64,000 nucleotides of DNA, taken from NCBI GenBank assembly GCA_032622095.1, contig CP136069.1:107044278-107108277 (forward strand), written 5' to 3'. Under the pieces are notes generated by a model. The model saw only the letters and a program-made list of their open reading frames with translations, was not told the origin of the DNA and did no database searches. The stretch's first letter is position 1, and each line of letters opens with the position of its first letter. A program made the position numbers and the translations under genes. The stretch comes from Siphonodentalium dalli. Its lineage: Eukaryota > Mollusca > Scaphopoda > Gadilida > Siphonodentaliidae. Of this stretch, positions 15,751 to 33,015 are shown piece by piece.

Positions 15751-17050
15751 TCACCGCCACATACATCTATATGTATCCCCACTACATACATATATAGGTA
15801 TCCCCGCCACACACATATATAGGTATCCCCACCACACACATATATAGGTATCACCACCACACACATATATAGGTATCCCCGCCACATACATATGTAGGTA
15901 TCCCCACCACATATATATATAGGTATCACCACCACACACATATATAGGTATCCCCACCACATACATATATAGGTATCCCCATCACATACATTTATAGGTA
16001 TCCCCACCACACACATATATAGGTATCCCCACCACATACATATATAGGTATCCTCACCACACACATATATAGGTATCCCCGTCACATACATCCATAGGTA
16101 TCACCACCACATACATCTATAGGTATCACCACCACACACATCTATAGGTATCCCCACCACACACATCTGTAGGTATCCTCACCACATACATATATAGGTA
16201 TCCCCGCCACACACATATATAGGTATCCCCACCACATACATTTATAGGTAGCACCACCACATACATCTATAGGTATCCCCACCACATACATCTATAGGTA
16301 TCCCCACCACACACATCTATAGGTATCCCCGCCACACACATATATAGGTATCACCACCACATACATTTATAGGTATCCCCATCACATACATATATAGGTA
16401 TCCCCACCACATACTTATATAGGTATCCCCACAATATACATCTATAGGTATCCTCACCACATACATATATAGGTATCCCCACGACATACATATATAGGTA
16501 TCCCCACCACATACATCTATATGTATCCCCACCACACACATATATAGGTATCCCCACCATATACAAATATAGGTATCCCCACCACACACATATATAGGTA
16601 TCCCCACCACTTCCATATATAGGTATCCCCACCACATACATCTATATGTATCCCCACCACACACATATATAGGTATCCCCACCACATACATAAATAGGTA
16701 TCCCCACCACATACATATATAGGTATCCCCACCACATACATATATAGGTATCCCCACCACATACATCTATAAGTATCCCCACCACATACATATATAGGTA
16801 TCCCCACCACATACATCTATAGGTATCCCCACCACATACATATATAGGTATCCCCACCACATACATATATAGGTATCCCCACCACATACATCTATAGGTA
16901 TCCCCACCACATACATATATATGTATCCTCACCACATACATATATAGGTATCCCGGCCACACACATATATAGGTATCCTCACCACACACATCTATAGGTA
17001 TACCCACCACACACATATATAGGTATCGCCACCACACACATATATAGGTA
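15230..17050. repeat. Higher-order repeat family D, copy 1 (1,821 bp)
   Basis: This is the first of two adjacent copies. Landmarks repeat at exactly 1,821 bp: the AGATCT unit at 15493 and 17314, the 23-bp cassette at 15653 and 17474, and CACTTCC at 16608 and 18429. The block combines the right part of family A with a B-like half (offset 2,572 from copy 3), so it is a hybrid of both families. Confidence 0.88.
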
Positions 17051-18746
17051 TCCCCGCCACACACATATATAGGTATCCCCGCCACATACATATATAGGTA
17101 TCCCCACCACACACATCTATAGGTATCCCCACCATATACATATATAGGTATCACCACCACACACATATATAGGTATCCCCACCACACACATATATAGGTA
17201 TCCCCGCCACATACATATATAGGTATCACCACCACACACATATATAGGTCTCCCCACCACATACATATATAGGTATCCCCACCACACACATCTATATGTA
17301 TCCCCACCACACACAGATCTATAGGTATCCCCACCACACACATATATAGGTATTCCCACAATACACATCTATAGTTATCCCCGCCACACACATATATAGG
17401 TATCCCCACCACATACATATATTGGTATCCCCACCACACACATATATAGGTATCCCCACCACATACATATATAGGTATCACCACCACACACATATAGGTA
17501 TCCCCGCCACATACATATAGGTATCCCCACCACACACATATAGGTATCCCCACCACACACATATATAGGTATCACCGCCACATACATCTATATGTATCCC
17601 CACTACATACATATATAGGTATCCCCGCCACACACATATATAGGTATCCCCACCACACACATATATAGGTATCACCACCACACACATATATAGGTATCCC
17701 CGCCACATACATATGTAGGTATCCCCACCACATATATATATAGGTATCACCACCACACACATATATAGGTATCCCCACCACATACATATATAGGTATCCC
17801 CATCACATACATTTATAGGTATCCCCACCACACACATATATAGGTATCCCCACCACATACATATATAGGTATCCTCACCACACACATATATAGGTATCCC
17901 CGTCACATACATCTATAGGTATCACCACCACATACATCTATAGGTATCACCACCACACACATCTATAGGTATCCCCACCACACACATCTGTAGGTATCCT
18001 CACCACATACATATATAGGTATCCCCGCCACACACATATATAGGTATCCCCACCACATACATTTATAGGTAGCACCACCACATACATCTATAGGTATCCC
18101 CACCACATACATCTATAGGTATCCCCACCACACACATCTATAGGTATCCCCGCCACACACATATATAGGTATCACCACCACATACATTTATAGGTATCCC
18201 CATCACATACATATATAGGTATCCCCACCACATACTTATATAGGTATCCCCACAATATACATCTATAGGTATCCTCACCACATACATATATAGGTATCCC
18301 CACGACATACATATATAGGTATCCCCACCACATACATCTATATGTATCCCCACCACACACATATATAGGTATCCCCACCATATACATATATAGGTATCCC
18401 CACCACACACATATATAGGTATCCCCACCACTTCCATATATAGGTATCCCCACCACATACATCTATAAGTATCCCCACCACATACATATATAGGTATCCC
18501 CACCACATACATCTATAGGTATCCCCACCACATACATATATAGGTATCCCCACCACATACATATATAGGTATCCCCACCACATACATCTATAGGTATCCC
18601 CACCACATACATATATATGTATCCTCACCACATACATATATAGGTATCCCGGCCACACACATATATAGGTATCCTCACCACACACATCTATAGGTATACC
18701 CACCACACACATATATAGGTATCGCCACCACACACATATATAGGTA
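17051..18746. repeat. Higher-order repeat family D, copy 2 (125-bp deletion)
   Basis: This is the tandem copy of the preceding block. The offset is 1,821 bp up to about 18,450 and then 1,696 bp: the ATAAGTATC variant at 16771 matches 18467, and GGTATAC at 16997 matches 18693. Copy 2 has therefore lost exactly five 25-bp units (125 bp) without disturbing register. Confidence 0.88.
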
Positions 18747-19618
18747 TCCCCACCACACACATATATAGGTATCCCCACCACACACATATATAGGTATCCC
18801 CACCACACACATATATAGGTATCCCAACCACACACATCTATTGGTATCCCCACCACACACATATATAGGTATCCCCACCACATACATATATAGGTATCCC
18901 CACCACATACATATATAGGTATCACCACCACATACATATATAGGTATCCTCCCCACACACATCTATAGGTATCCCACCACACACATATATAGGTATCCCC
19001 AACACACACATCTATAGGTAACCCCAACACACACATATATAGGTATCACCACCACATACAAATATAGGTATCCCCGCCACACACATATATAGGTATCCCC
19101 GCCACATACATATATAGGTATCCCCACCACACACATCTATAGGTATCCCCACCACACACATATATAGGTATCACCACCACATACATATATAGGTATCCCC
19201 GCCACACACATATATAGGTATCCCCGCCACATACATATATAGGTATCCCCACCACACACATCTATAGGTATCCCCACCATATACATATATAGGTATCACC
19301 ACCACACACATATATAGGTATCCCCACCACACACATATATAGGTATCCCCGCCACATACATATATAGGTATCACCACCACACACATATATAGGTCTCCCC
19401 ACCACATACATATATAGGTATCCCCACCACACACATCTATATGTATCCCCACCACACACAGATCTATAGGTATCCCCACCACACACATATATAGGTATTC
19501 CCACAATACACATCTATAGTTATCCCGGCCACACACATATATAGGTATCCCCACCACATACATATATTGGTATCCCCACCACACACATATATAGGTATCC
19601 CCACCACATACATATATA
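18747..19618. repeat. Array segment with A-family ending
   Basis: These are ordinary units. From about 19,250 the order of variants matches 5,390 onward at a 13,866-bp offset and 55,490 onward at 36,240 bp. An AGATCT unit lies at 19459. No gene or unique DNA was seen. Confidence 0.7.
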
Positions 19619-20588
19619 GGTATCACCACCACACACATATAGGTATCCCCGCCACATACATATAGGTATCCCCACCACACACATATAGGTATCCCCACCA
19701 CACACATATATAGGTATCACCACCACATACATATATAGGTATCCCCAACACATACATATATAGGTATCCCCACCATATACTTATATAGGTATCCCCACCA
19801 CATACATATATAGGTATCCCCACCACATTCATCTATAGGTATCCCCACCACAAACATGTATAGGTATCCCCACCACATACATATATAGGTATCCCCACCA
19901 CATACATATATAGCTATCCCCACCACATACATCTATACGTATCACCGCCACATACATCTATATGTATCCCCACCACATACATATATAGGTATCCCCGCCA
20001 CACACATATATAGGTATCCCCACCACACACATATATAGGTATCACCACCACACACATATATAGGTATCCCCGCCACATACATATGTAGGTATCCCCACCA
20101 CATATATATATAGGTATCACCACCACACACATATATAGGTATCCCCACCACATACATATATAGGTATCCCCATCACATACATTTATAGGTATCCCCACCA
20201 CACACATATATAGGTATCCCCACCACATACATATATAGGTATCACCACCACATACATATATAGGTATCCCCATCACATACATTTATAGGTATCCCCACCA
20301 CATACATATATAGGTATCCCCACCACATACATATATAGGTATCCCCACCACATACATATATAGGTATCCCCACCACATACATCTATAAGTGTCCCCACCA
20401 CACACATATATAGGTATCCCCACCACATACATCTATAGGTATCCCCACCACGCACATAATATAGGTATCCCCACCACATATATATATAGGTATCCCCACC
20501 ACATACATCTACAGGTATCCCCACGACATACATATATAGGTATCCCCACCACACACATATATAGGTATCCCCACCACATACATATATA
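19619..20588. repeat. Higher-order repeat family E, copy 1 (970 bp)
   Basis: This block begins at the three-unit 23-bp cassette at 19619. It contains four units, between about 19,720 and 19,850, that are absent from copy 2. That explains the 970-bp length here against 870 bp for copy 2. To the right of those units the offset to copy 2 is a constant 870 bp. Confidence 0.82.
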
Positions 20589-21458
20589 GGTATCACCACC
20601 ACACACATATAGGTATTCCCGCCACATACATATAGGTATCCCCACCACACACATATAGGTATCCCCACCACACACATCTATAGGTATCACCACCACATAC
20701 ATATATAGGTATCCCCACCACAAACATATATAGGTATCCCCACCACATACATATATAGGTATCCCCACCACATACATATATAGCTATCCCCACCACATAC
20801 ATCTATACGTATCACCGCCACATACATCTATATGTATCCCCACCACATACATATGTAGGTATCCCCGCCACACACATATATAGGTATCCCCACCACACAC
20901 ATATATAGGTATCACCACCACACACATATATAGGTATCCCCGCCACATACATATGTAGGTATCCCCACCACATATATATATAGGTATCACCACCACACAC
21001 ATATATAGGTATCCCCACCACATACATATATACGTATCCCCATCACATACATTTATAGGTATCCCCGCCACACACATATATAGGTATCCCCACCACATAC
21101 ATATATAGGTATCACCACCACATACATATATAGGTATCCCCATCACATACATTTATAGGTATCCCCACCACACACATATATAGGTATCCCCACCACATAC
21201 ATATATAGGTATCCCCACCACATACATATATAGGTATCATCACCACATACATCTATAAGTGTCCCCACCACACACATATATAGGTATCCCCACCACATAC
21301 ATCTATAGGTATCCCCACCACGCACATAATATAGGTATCCCCACCACATATATATATAGGTATCCCCACCACATACATCTATAGGTATCCCCACCACATA
21401 CATATATAGGTATCCCCACCACACACATATATAGGTATCCCCACCACATACATATATA
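20589..21458. repeat. Higher-order repeat family E, copy 2 (870 bp)
   Basis: This is a tandem copy of the E block running from the cassette at 20589 to the next at 21459. It lacks 100 bp (four units) present in copies 1 and 3. Copies 1 and 2 share an unusual 26-bp unit with an extra A (CATAATATAGG), near 20,455 and 21,325. Confidence 0.82.
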
Positions 21459-22400
21459 GGTATCACCACCACACACATATAGGTATTCCCGCCACATACA
21501 TATAGGTATCCCCACCACACACATATAGGTATCCCCACCACACACATCTATAGGTATCACCACCACATACATATATAGGTATCCCCAACACATACATATA
21601 TAAGTATCCCCACCACATACTTATATAGGTATCCCCACCACATACATATATAGGTATTCCCACCACATACATCTATAGGTTTCCCCACCACAAACATATA
21701 TAGGTATCCCCACCACATACATATATAGGTATCCCCACCACATACATATATAGCTATCCCCACCACATACATATAAAGGTATCACCGCCACATACATCTA
21801 TAGGTATCCCCACCACATACGTATATAGGTATCCCCGCCACACACATATATAGGTATTCCAACCACACACATATATAGGTATCACCACCACACACATATA
21901 TAGGTATCCCCGCCACACACATATATAGGTATCCCCACCACATACATAAATAGGTATCACCACCACACACATATATAGGTATCCCCACCACATACATAAA
22001 TAGGTATCCCATCACATACATATATAGGTATCCCCACCACATACATATATAGGTATCCCCACCACATACATATATAGGTATCCCCACCACATACATCTAT
22101 ATGTATCCCCACCACCCACATATATAGGTACCCCCACCACATACATCTATAGGTATCCCCACCACGCACATATATAGGTATCCCCACCACATACATATAT
22201 AGGTATCCCCACCACATACATCTATAGGTATCCCCACCACATACATATATAGGTATCCCCACCACATACATATATAGGTATCCCCACCACATACATATAT
22301 AGGTATCCCCACCACATACATATATAGGTATCCCAACCACATACATCTATAGGTATCCCCACCACATACATATATAGGTATCCCCAACACATACATCTAT
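21459..22400. repeat. Higher-order repeat family E, copy 3
   Basis: This third E block starts with the cassette at 21459 and retains the four units missing in copy 2. From about 22,000 it grades into B-like units. The stretch 21.1-22.9 kb recurs at 56.4-58.1 kb with an offset of 35,250 falling to 35,225 bp. Confidence 0.75.
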
Positions 22401-23362
22401 AGGTATCCCCACCACACACATCTATAGGAATCCCCACCATACACATATATTGGTATCCCCACCACACATGTATATATAGGTATCCCCACCATACACATCT
22501 ATATGTATCACCGCCACACACATATATAGGTAACCCCACCACATACATCTATTGGTATCCCCACCATACACATATATAGGTATCCCCACCATACACATCT
22601 ATATGTATCACCGACACACTCATATATAGGTATCCGCACCACATACATCTATAGGTATCACCACCACATACATATATAGGTATCCCCACCACATACATCT
22701 ATAGGTATCCCCACCACACACATCTATATGTATCACCACCACATACATATATAGGTATCCCCACCACACACATATATAGGTATCCCCATGACATACATAT
22801 ATAGGTATCCCCACCACACACATATAGGAATCCTCATCACACATATATATAGGTATCCTCACCACACACATATATAGGTATCCCCGTCACATACATCTAT
22901 AGGTATCCCCACCACATACATCTATAGATATCACCACCACATACATCTATAGGTATCCCCACCACATACATCTATAGGTATCCCCGCCACACACATCTAT
23001 AGGTATCCTCCCCACACACATATATAGGTATCCCAGCCACATACATCTATAGGTATCCCCACCACACACATATATAGGTATCCCCACCACACACATATAT
23101 AGGTATCCCCACCACATACATATATAGGTATCCCCACCACACACATCTATAGGTATCACTACCACATACATCTATAGGTATCACCACCACAACATCTATA
23201 GGTATCCCCACCACATACATCTATAGGTATCACCACCACAACATCTATAGGTATCCCCGCCACACACATCTATAGGTATCCTCACCACACACATATATAG
23301 GTATCCCCACCACATACATATATAGGTATCACCACCACACACATCTATAGGTATTACCACCA
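22401..23362. repeat. Array segment before family F
   Basis: These are ordinary units with many C21 variants (ATCTATAGG). A 24-bp unit with CCACAACATC occurs twice, near 23,190 and 23,240, 50 bp apart. The same marker returns near 34,510, 35,285, 40,350 and 51,770. No gene or unique sequence was seen. Confidence 0.7.
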
Positions 23363-26300
23363 CATACATCTATAGGTATCACCACCACATACATCTATAG
23401 GTATACATACCACATACATCTATAGGTATCCCCACCACATAAATCTATAGGTATCCCCGACACACACATCTGTAGGTATCCTCACCACACACATATATAG
23501 GTATCCCCACCACATACATATATAGGTATCCCCACCACACACATATATAGGTATCACCACCACAAACGTCTATATGTATCCCTACCACATACATCTATAG
23601 GTAACCCCACCACATACATATATATGTATCCCCACCACACACATATATAGGTATCAACACCACACACATATATAGGTATCACCACCACATACATCTATAT
23701 GTATCCCCACCACATACATATATAGGTATCTCCGCCACATACATATATAGGTATCCCCACCACATACATATATAGGTATCCCCACCACACACATATATAG
23801 GTATCCCCACCACACACATATATAGGTATCCCCACCACACACATATATATAGGTATCCCCGCCACACACATATATAGGTATCCCCACCACATACATATAT
23901 AGGTCTCCCCACCACACACATCTATAGGTATCCTCACCACATACATATATAGGTATCCCTGCCACACACATATATAGGTATCCTCACCACACACATCTAT
24001 AGGTATCCCCACCACACACATATATAGGTATCGCCACCACACACATATATAGGTATCCCCACCACACACATCTATATGTATCCCCACCACACTCATATTT
24101 AGGTATCCCCACCACACACATATATATGTATCCCCACCACACACATCTATAGGTATCCCCACCAAACACATATATAGGTATCCCCACCACATACATATAA
24201 AGGTATCCCCACCACATTCATATATAGGTATCACCTCCACATACATATATAGGTATCCTCACCACACACATCTATAGGTATCCCACCACACACATATATA
24301 GGTATCCCCACCACACCCATCTATAGGTATCCCCACCACACACATCTATAGGTATCCCCACTACATACATATATATGTATCCCCACCACTTACATATATA
24401 GGTATCCCCGCCACATACATATATAGGTATCCCCACCACATACATATATAGGTATCCCCACCACACACATATATAGGTATCCCCACCACACACATATATA
24501 GGTATCCCCACCACACACATATATATAGGTATCCCCGCCACTCACATATATAGGTATCCCCACCACACACATATATATAGGTATCCCCGCCACTCACATA
24601 TATAGGTATCCCCACCACATACATATATAGGTCTCCCCACCACATACATATATAGGTATCCCCACCACACACATCTATAGGTATCCCCACCACACACATA
24701 TATTGGTATCACCACCACATATATATATAGGTATCCCCGCCACACACATATATATGTATCCCCGCCACATACATATATAGGTATCCCCACCACACACATC
24801 TATAGGTATCCCCACCATATACATATATAGGTATCACCACCACACACATATATAGGTATCACCACCACACACATATATAGGTCTCCCCACCACATACATC
24901 TATAGGTATCCCCACCACACACATCTATATGTATCCCCACCACACACAGAGCTATAGGTATCCCCACCACACACATATATAGGTATTCCCACAATACACA
25001 TCTATAGTTATCCCCGCCACACACATATATAGGTATCACCACCACATACATATATAGGTATCCACACCACACACATATATAGGTATCCCCACCACATACA
25101 TATATAGGTATCACCACCACACACATATAGGTATCCCCGCCACATACATATAGGTATCCCCACCACACACATATAGGTATCCCCACCACACACATATATA
25201 GGTATCACCACCACATACATACATGTATATAGGTTTCCCCAACACATACATATATAGGTATCCCCACCATATACGTATATAGGTATCCCCACCACATACA
25301 TATATAGGTATCCCCACCACATACATCTATAGGTATCCCCATCACAAACATATATAGGTATCCCCACCACATACATATATAGGTATCCCCACCACATACA
25401 TATATAGCTATCCCCACCACATACATCTATAGGTATCACCGCCACATACATCTATAGGTATCCCCACCACATACATATATAGGTATTCCCGCCGCACACA
25501 TATATAGGTATTCCCACCACACACATATATAGGTATCACCACCACACACATATATAGTTATCCCCGCCACATACATATGTAGGTATCCCCACCACATACA
25601 TATATAGGTATCACCACCACATACATCTATAAGTGTCCCCACCACACACATATATAGGTATCCCCATCACATACATCTATAGGTATCCCCACCACGCACA
25701 TATATAGGTATCCCCACCACTTACATATATAGGTATCCCCACCACATACATATATAGGTATCCCCACCACATACATATATAGGTATCCCCACCACACACA
25801 TATATAGGTATCCCCACCACATACATATATAGGTATCACCACCACACACATATAGGTATTCCCGCCACATACATATAGGTATCCCAACCACACACATATA
25901 GGTATCCCCACCACACACATCTATAGGTATCACCACCACATACATATATAGGTATCCCCAACACATACATATATAGGTATCCCCACCACATACATATATA
26001 GGTATCCCCACCACATACATATATAGGTATCCCCACCACATACATCTATAGGTATCACAACCACAAACATATATAGGTATCCACACCACATACATATATA
26101 GGTATCCCCACCATATACATAGATAGCTATCCCCACCACATACATATATAGGTATCACCGCCACATACATTTATAGGTATCCCCACCACATACATATATA
26201 GGTATCCCCGCCCCACACATATATAGCTATCCCCATCACACACATATATAGGTATCACCACCACACACATATATAGGTATCACCACCACACACATATATA

Positions 26301-28110
26301 GGTATCCCCACCACATACATATATAGGTATCCCATCACATACATATATAGGTATCCCCACCACATACATATATAGGTATCCCCACCACATACATATATAG
26401 GTATCCCCATCACATACATCTATATGTATCCCCACCACACACATATATAGGTATCCCCACCACATACATCTATAGGTATCCCCACCACGCACATATATAG
26501 GTATCCCCACCACATACATATATAGGTATCCCCACCACATACATCTATAGGCATCCCCACCACATACATATATAGGTATCCCCACCACATACATATATAG
26601 GTATCCCCACCACATACATATATAGGTATCCCCACCACATACATATATAAGTATCCCCACCACATACATCTATAGTTATCCCCACCACATACATATATAG
26701 GTATCCCCAACACATACATCTATATGTATCCCCACCACACACATCTATATGTATCCCCACCATACACATCTATAGGGATCCCCACCACACATATATATAT
26801 AGGTATCCCCACCATACACATCTATATGTATCACCGCCACACACATATATAGGTAACCCCACCACATACATCTATTGGAATCCCCACCATACACATCTAT
26901 AGGTATCCCCACCATACACATCTATATGTATCACCGCCACACTCATATATAGGTATCCGCACCACATACATCTATAGGTATCACCACCACATATATATAT
27001 AGGTATCCCCACCACATACATCTATAGGTATCCCCACCACACACATATATAGGTATCACCACCACATACATATATAGGTATCCCCACCACACACATATAT
27101 AGGTATCCCCACAACATACATATACAGGTATCCCACCACACACATATAGGTATCCTCACCACACGCATATATAGGTATCCTCACCACACACATATATAGT
27201 TATCCCCGTCACATACATCTATAGGTATCACCACCACATACATCTATAGGTATCACCACCACACACATCTATAGGTATCCCCACCACACACATCTGTAGG
27301 TATCTTCACCACATACATATATAGGTATCCCCGCCACACACATATATAGGTATCCTCACCTCACACATCTATAGGTATCCCCACCACACACATATATAGG
27401 TATCGCCACCACACACATATATAGGTATCCCCACCACACACATCTATAGGTATCCCCACCACACACATATATAGGTATCCCCACCATACACATATATAGG
27501 TATCCCCACCACACACATCTATAGGTATCCCCACCAAACACATATATAGGTATCCCCACCACATACATATATAGGTATCCCCACCACATACATATATAGG
27601 TATCACCACCACATACATATATAGGTATCCTCACCACACACATCTATAGGTATCCCACCACACACATATATAGGTATCCCCACCACACACATATATAGGT
27701 ATCCCCACCACACACATCTATAGGTATCCCCACTACATACATATATATGTATCCCCACCACATACATATATAGGTATCCCCGCCACATACATATATAGGT
27801 ATCCCCACCACATACATATATAGATATCCCCACCACACACATATATAGGTATCCCCACCACATACATATATAGGTATCCCCGCCACACACATATATATGT
27901 ATCTCCGCCACATACATATATAGGTATCCTCGCCACATACATATATAGGTATCCCCACCACACACATCTATAGGTATTCCCACCATATACATATATAGGT
28001 ATCACCACCACACACATATATAGGTATCCCCACCACACACATATATAGGTATCCCCGCCACATACATATATAGGTATCACCACCACACACATATATAGGT
28101 CTCCCAACCA
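23363..28110. repeat. Higher-order repeat family F, copy 1 (about 4.75 kb)
   Basis: This is the first of two adjacent long copies. Landmarks include GGTATACATACC at 23400 (28148 in copy 2), AAACGTCTATATG at 23564 (28312), CAGAGCTATA at 24947 (29692), GGATCC at 26776 (31715) and CCTCACCTCACAC at 27354 (32294). The offset rises from 4,748 to 4,940 bp along the block in steps that reflect whole-unit gains. It contains cassettes at 25107 and 25832. Confidence 0.85.
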
Positions 28111-31100
28111 CATACATCTATAGGTATCACCACCACATACATCTATAGGTATACATACCACATACATCTATAGGTATCCCCACCACATACATCTATAGGT
28201 ATCCCCGCCACACACATCTGTAGGTATCCTCACCACTCACATATATAGGTATCCCCACCACATACATATATAGGTATCCCCACCACACACATATATAGGT
28301 ATCACCACCACAAACGTCTATATGTATCCCTACCACATACATCTATAGGTAACCCCACCACATACATATATAGGTATCCCCACCACATACATATATATGT
28401 ATCCCCACCACACACATATATAGGTATCAACACCACACACATATATAGGTATCACCACCACATACATCTATATGTATCCCCACCACATACATATATAGGT
28501 ATCTCCGCCACATACATATATAGGTATCCCCACCACATACATATATAGGTATCCCCACCACACACATATATAGGTATCCCCACCACACACATATATAGTT
28601 ATCCCCACCACACACATATATATAGGTATCCCCGCCACACACATATATAGGTATCCCCACCACATACATATGTAGGTCTCCCCACCACATACATCTATAG
28701 GTATCCCCACCACACACATCTATAGGTATCCTCACCACATACATATATAGGTATCCCTGCCACACACATATATAGGTATCCTCACCACACACATCTATAG
28801 ATATCCCCACCACACACATATATAGGTATCGCCACCACACACATATATAGGTATCCCCACCACACACATCTATAGGTATCCCCACCACACTCATATATAG
28901 TATCCCCACCACACACATATATATGTATCCCCACCACACACATCTATAGGTATCCCCACCAAACACATATATAGGTATCCCCACCACATACATATATAGG
29001 TATCCCCACCACATTCATATATAGGTATCACCTCCACATACATATATAGGTATCCTCACCACACACATCTATAGTTATCCCACAACACACATATATAGGT
29101 ATCCCCACCACACACATCTATAGGTATCCCCACCACACACATCTATAGGTATCCCCACTACATACATATATATGTATTCCCACCACTTACATATTTAGGT
29201 ATCCCCGCCACATACATATATAGGTATCCCCACCACATACATATATAGGTATCCCCACCACACACATATATAGGTATCCCCACCACACACATATATAGGT
29301 ATCCCCACCACACACATATATATAGGTATCCCCGCCACTCACATATATAGGTATCCCCACCACATACATATATAGGTCTCCCCACCACATACATATATAG
29401 GTATCCCCACCACACACATCTATAGGTATCCCCACCACACACATATATTGGTATCACCACCACATATATATATAGGTATCCCCGCCACACACATATATAT
29501 GTATCCCCGCCACATACATATATAGGTATCCCCACCACACACATCTATAGGTATCCCCACCATATACATATATAGGTATCACCACCACACACATATATAG
29601 GTATCACCACCACACACATATATAGGTCTCCCCACCACATACATATATAGGTATCCCCACCACACACATATATAGGTATCCCCACCACACACAGAGCTAT
29701 AGGTATCCCCACCACACACATATATAGGTATTCCCACAATACACATCTATAGTTATCCCCGCCACACACATATATAGGTATCACCACCACATACATATAT
29801 AGGTGTCCCCACCACACACATATATAGGTATCCCCACCACATACATATATAGGTATCACCACCACACACATATAGGTATCCCCGCCACATACATATAGGT
29901 ATCCCCACCACACACATATAGGTATCCCCACCACACACATATATAGGTATCACCACCACATACATATATAGGTTTCCCCAACACATACATATATAGGTAT
30001 CCCCACCATATACTTATATAGGTATCCCCACCACATACATATATAGGTATCCCCACCACATACATCTATAGGTATCCCCATCACAAACATATATAGGTAT
30101 CCCCACCACATACATATATAGGTATCCCCACCACATACATATATAGCTATCCCCACCACATACATCTATAGGTATCACCGCCACATACATCTATAGGTAT
30201 CCCCACCACATACATATATAGGTATCCCCGCCACACACATATATAGGTATCCCCACCACACACATATATAGGTATCACCACCACACACATATATAGTTAT
30301 CCCCGCCACATACATATGTAGGTATCCCCACCACATACATATATAGGTATCACCACCACACACATATATAGGTATCCCCACCATATACATATATAGGTAT
30401 CCCCATCACATACATTTATAGGTATCCCCACCACACACATATATAGGTATCCCCACCACATACATATATAGGTATCCCCTCCACATACATATATAGGTAT
30501 CCCCACCACATACAACTATAAGTGTCCCCACCACACACATATATAGGTATCCCCATCACATACATCGATAGGTATCCCCACCACGCACATATATAGGTAT
30601 CCCCACCACATACATATATAGGTATCCCCACCACATACATATATAGGTATCCCCACCACATACATATATAGGTATCCCCACCACACACATATATAGGTAT
30701 CCCCACCACATACATATATAGGTATCACCACCACACACATATAGGTATTCCCGCCACATACATATAGGTATCCCCACCACACACATATAGGTATCCCCAC
30801 CACACACATCTATAGGTATCACCACCACATACATATATAGGTATCCCCAACACATACATATATAGGTATCCCCACCACATACATATATAGGTATCCCCAC
30901 CACATACATATATAGGTATCCCCACCACATACATTTATAGGTATCACAACCACAAACATATATAGGTATCCACACCACATACATATATAGGTATACCCAC
31001 CATATACATATATAGCTATCCCCACCACATACATATATAGGTATCCCCGCCACATACATCTATAGGTATCCCCACCACATACATATATAGGTATCCCCGC

Positions 31101-33015
31101 CACACACATATATAGCTATCCCCACCACACACATATATAGGTATCACCACCACACACATATATAGGTATCCACGCCACATACATATGTAGGTATCCCCAC
31201 CACATACATATATAGGTATCACCACCACACACATATATAGGTATCCCCACCACATACATATATAGGTATCCCATCACATACATATATAGGTATCCCCACC
31301 ACATACATATATAGGTATCCCCACCACATACATATATAGGTATCCCCATCACATACATCTATATGTATCCCCACCACACACATATATAGGTATCCCCACC
31401 ACATACATCTATAGGTATCCCCACCACGCACATATATAGGTATCCCTACCACATACATATATAGGTATCCCCACCACATACATCTATAGGCATCCCCACC
31501 ACATACATATATAGGTATCCCCACCACATACATATATAGGTATCCCCACCACATACATATATAGGTATCCCCACCACATACATATATAAGTATCCCCACC
31601 ACATACATCTATAGGTATCCCCACCACATACATATATAGGTATCCCCAACACATACATCTATATGTATCCCCACCACACACATCTATATGTATCCCCACC
31701 ATACACATCTATAGGGATCCCCACCACACATATATATATAGGTATCCCCACCATACACATCTATATGTATCACCGCCACACACATATATAGGTAACCCCA
31801 CCACATACATCTATTGGTATCCCCACCATACACATCTATAGGTATCCCCACCATACACATCTATATGTATCACCGCCACACTCATATATAGGTATCCGCA
31901 CCGCATACATCTATAGGTATCACCACCACATATATATATAGGTATCCCCACCACATACATATATAGGTATCCCCACCACACACATATATAGGTATCACCA
32001 CCACATACATATATAGGTATCCCCACCACACACATATATATGTATCCCCACGACATACATATATAGGTATCCCCACCAGACACATATAGGTATCCTCACC
32101 ACACGCATATATAGGTATCCTCAACACACACATATATAGGTATCCCCGTCACATACATCTATAGGTATCACCACCACATACATCTATAGGTATCACCACC
32201 ACACACATCTATAGGTATCCCCACCACACACATCTATAGGTATCCTCACCACATACTTATATAGGTATCCCCGCCACACACATATATAGGTATCCTCACC
32301 TCACACATCTATAGGTATCCCCACCACACACAGATATAGGTATCGCCACCACACACATATATAGGTATCCCCACCACACACATCTATAGGTATCCCCACC
32401 ACACACATATATAGGTATCCCCACCACACACATATATAGGTATCCCCACCACACATATCTATAGGTATCCCCACCAAACACATATATAGGTATCCCCACC
32501 ACATACATATATAGGTATCCCCACCACATACATATATAGGTATCACCACCACATACATATATAGGTATCCTCACCACACACATCTATAGGTATCCCACCA
32601 CACACATATATTGGTATCCCCACCACACACATCTATAGGTATCCCCACCACACACATCTATAGGTATCCCCACTACATACATATATATGTATCCCCACCA
32701 CATACATATATAGGTATCCCCGCCACATACATATATAGGTATCCCCACCACATACATATATAGATATCCCCACCACACACATATATAGGTATCCCCACCA
32801 CATACATATATAGGTATCCCCGCCACACACATATATATGTATCCCCGCCACATACATATATAGGTATTCCCACCATATACATATATAGGTATCACCACCA
32901 CACACATATATAGGTATCCCCACCACACACATATATAGGTATCCCCGCCACATACATATATAGGTATCACCACCACACACATATATAGGTCTCCCAACCA
33001 CATACATCTATAGGT
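28111..33015. repeat. Higher-order repeat family F, copy 2 (about 4.9 kb)
   Basis: This is the tandem copy of the preceding block, colinear through nearly its whole length, with net gains of several units. Cassettes lie at 29852 and 30721. It ends near 33,015, where a 50-bp loss relative to copy 1 is also apparent. It is followed by A/E-type units with an AGATCT unit at 33055. Confidence 0.85.
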
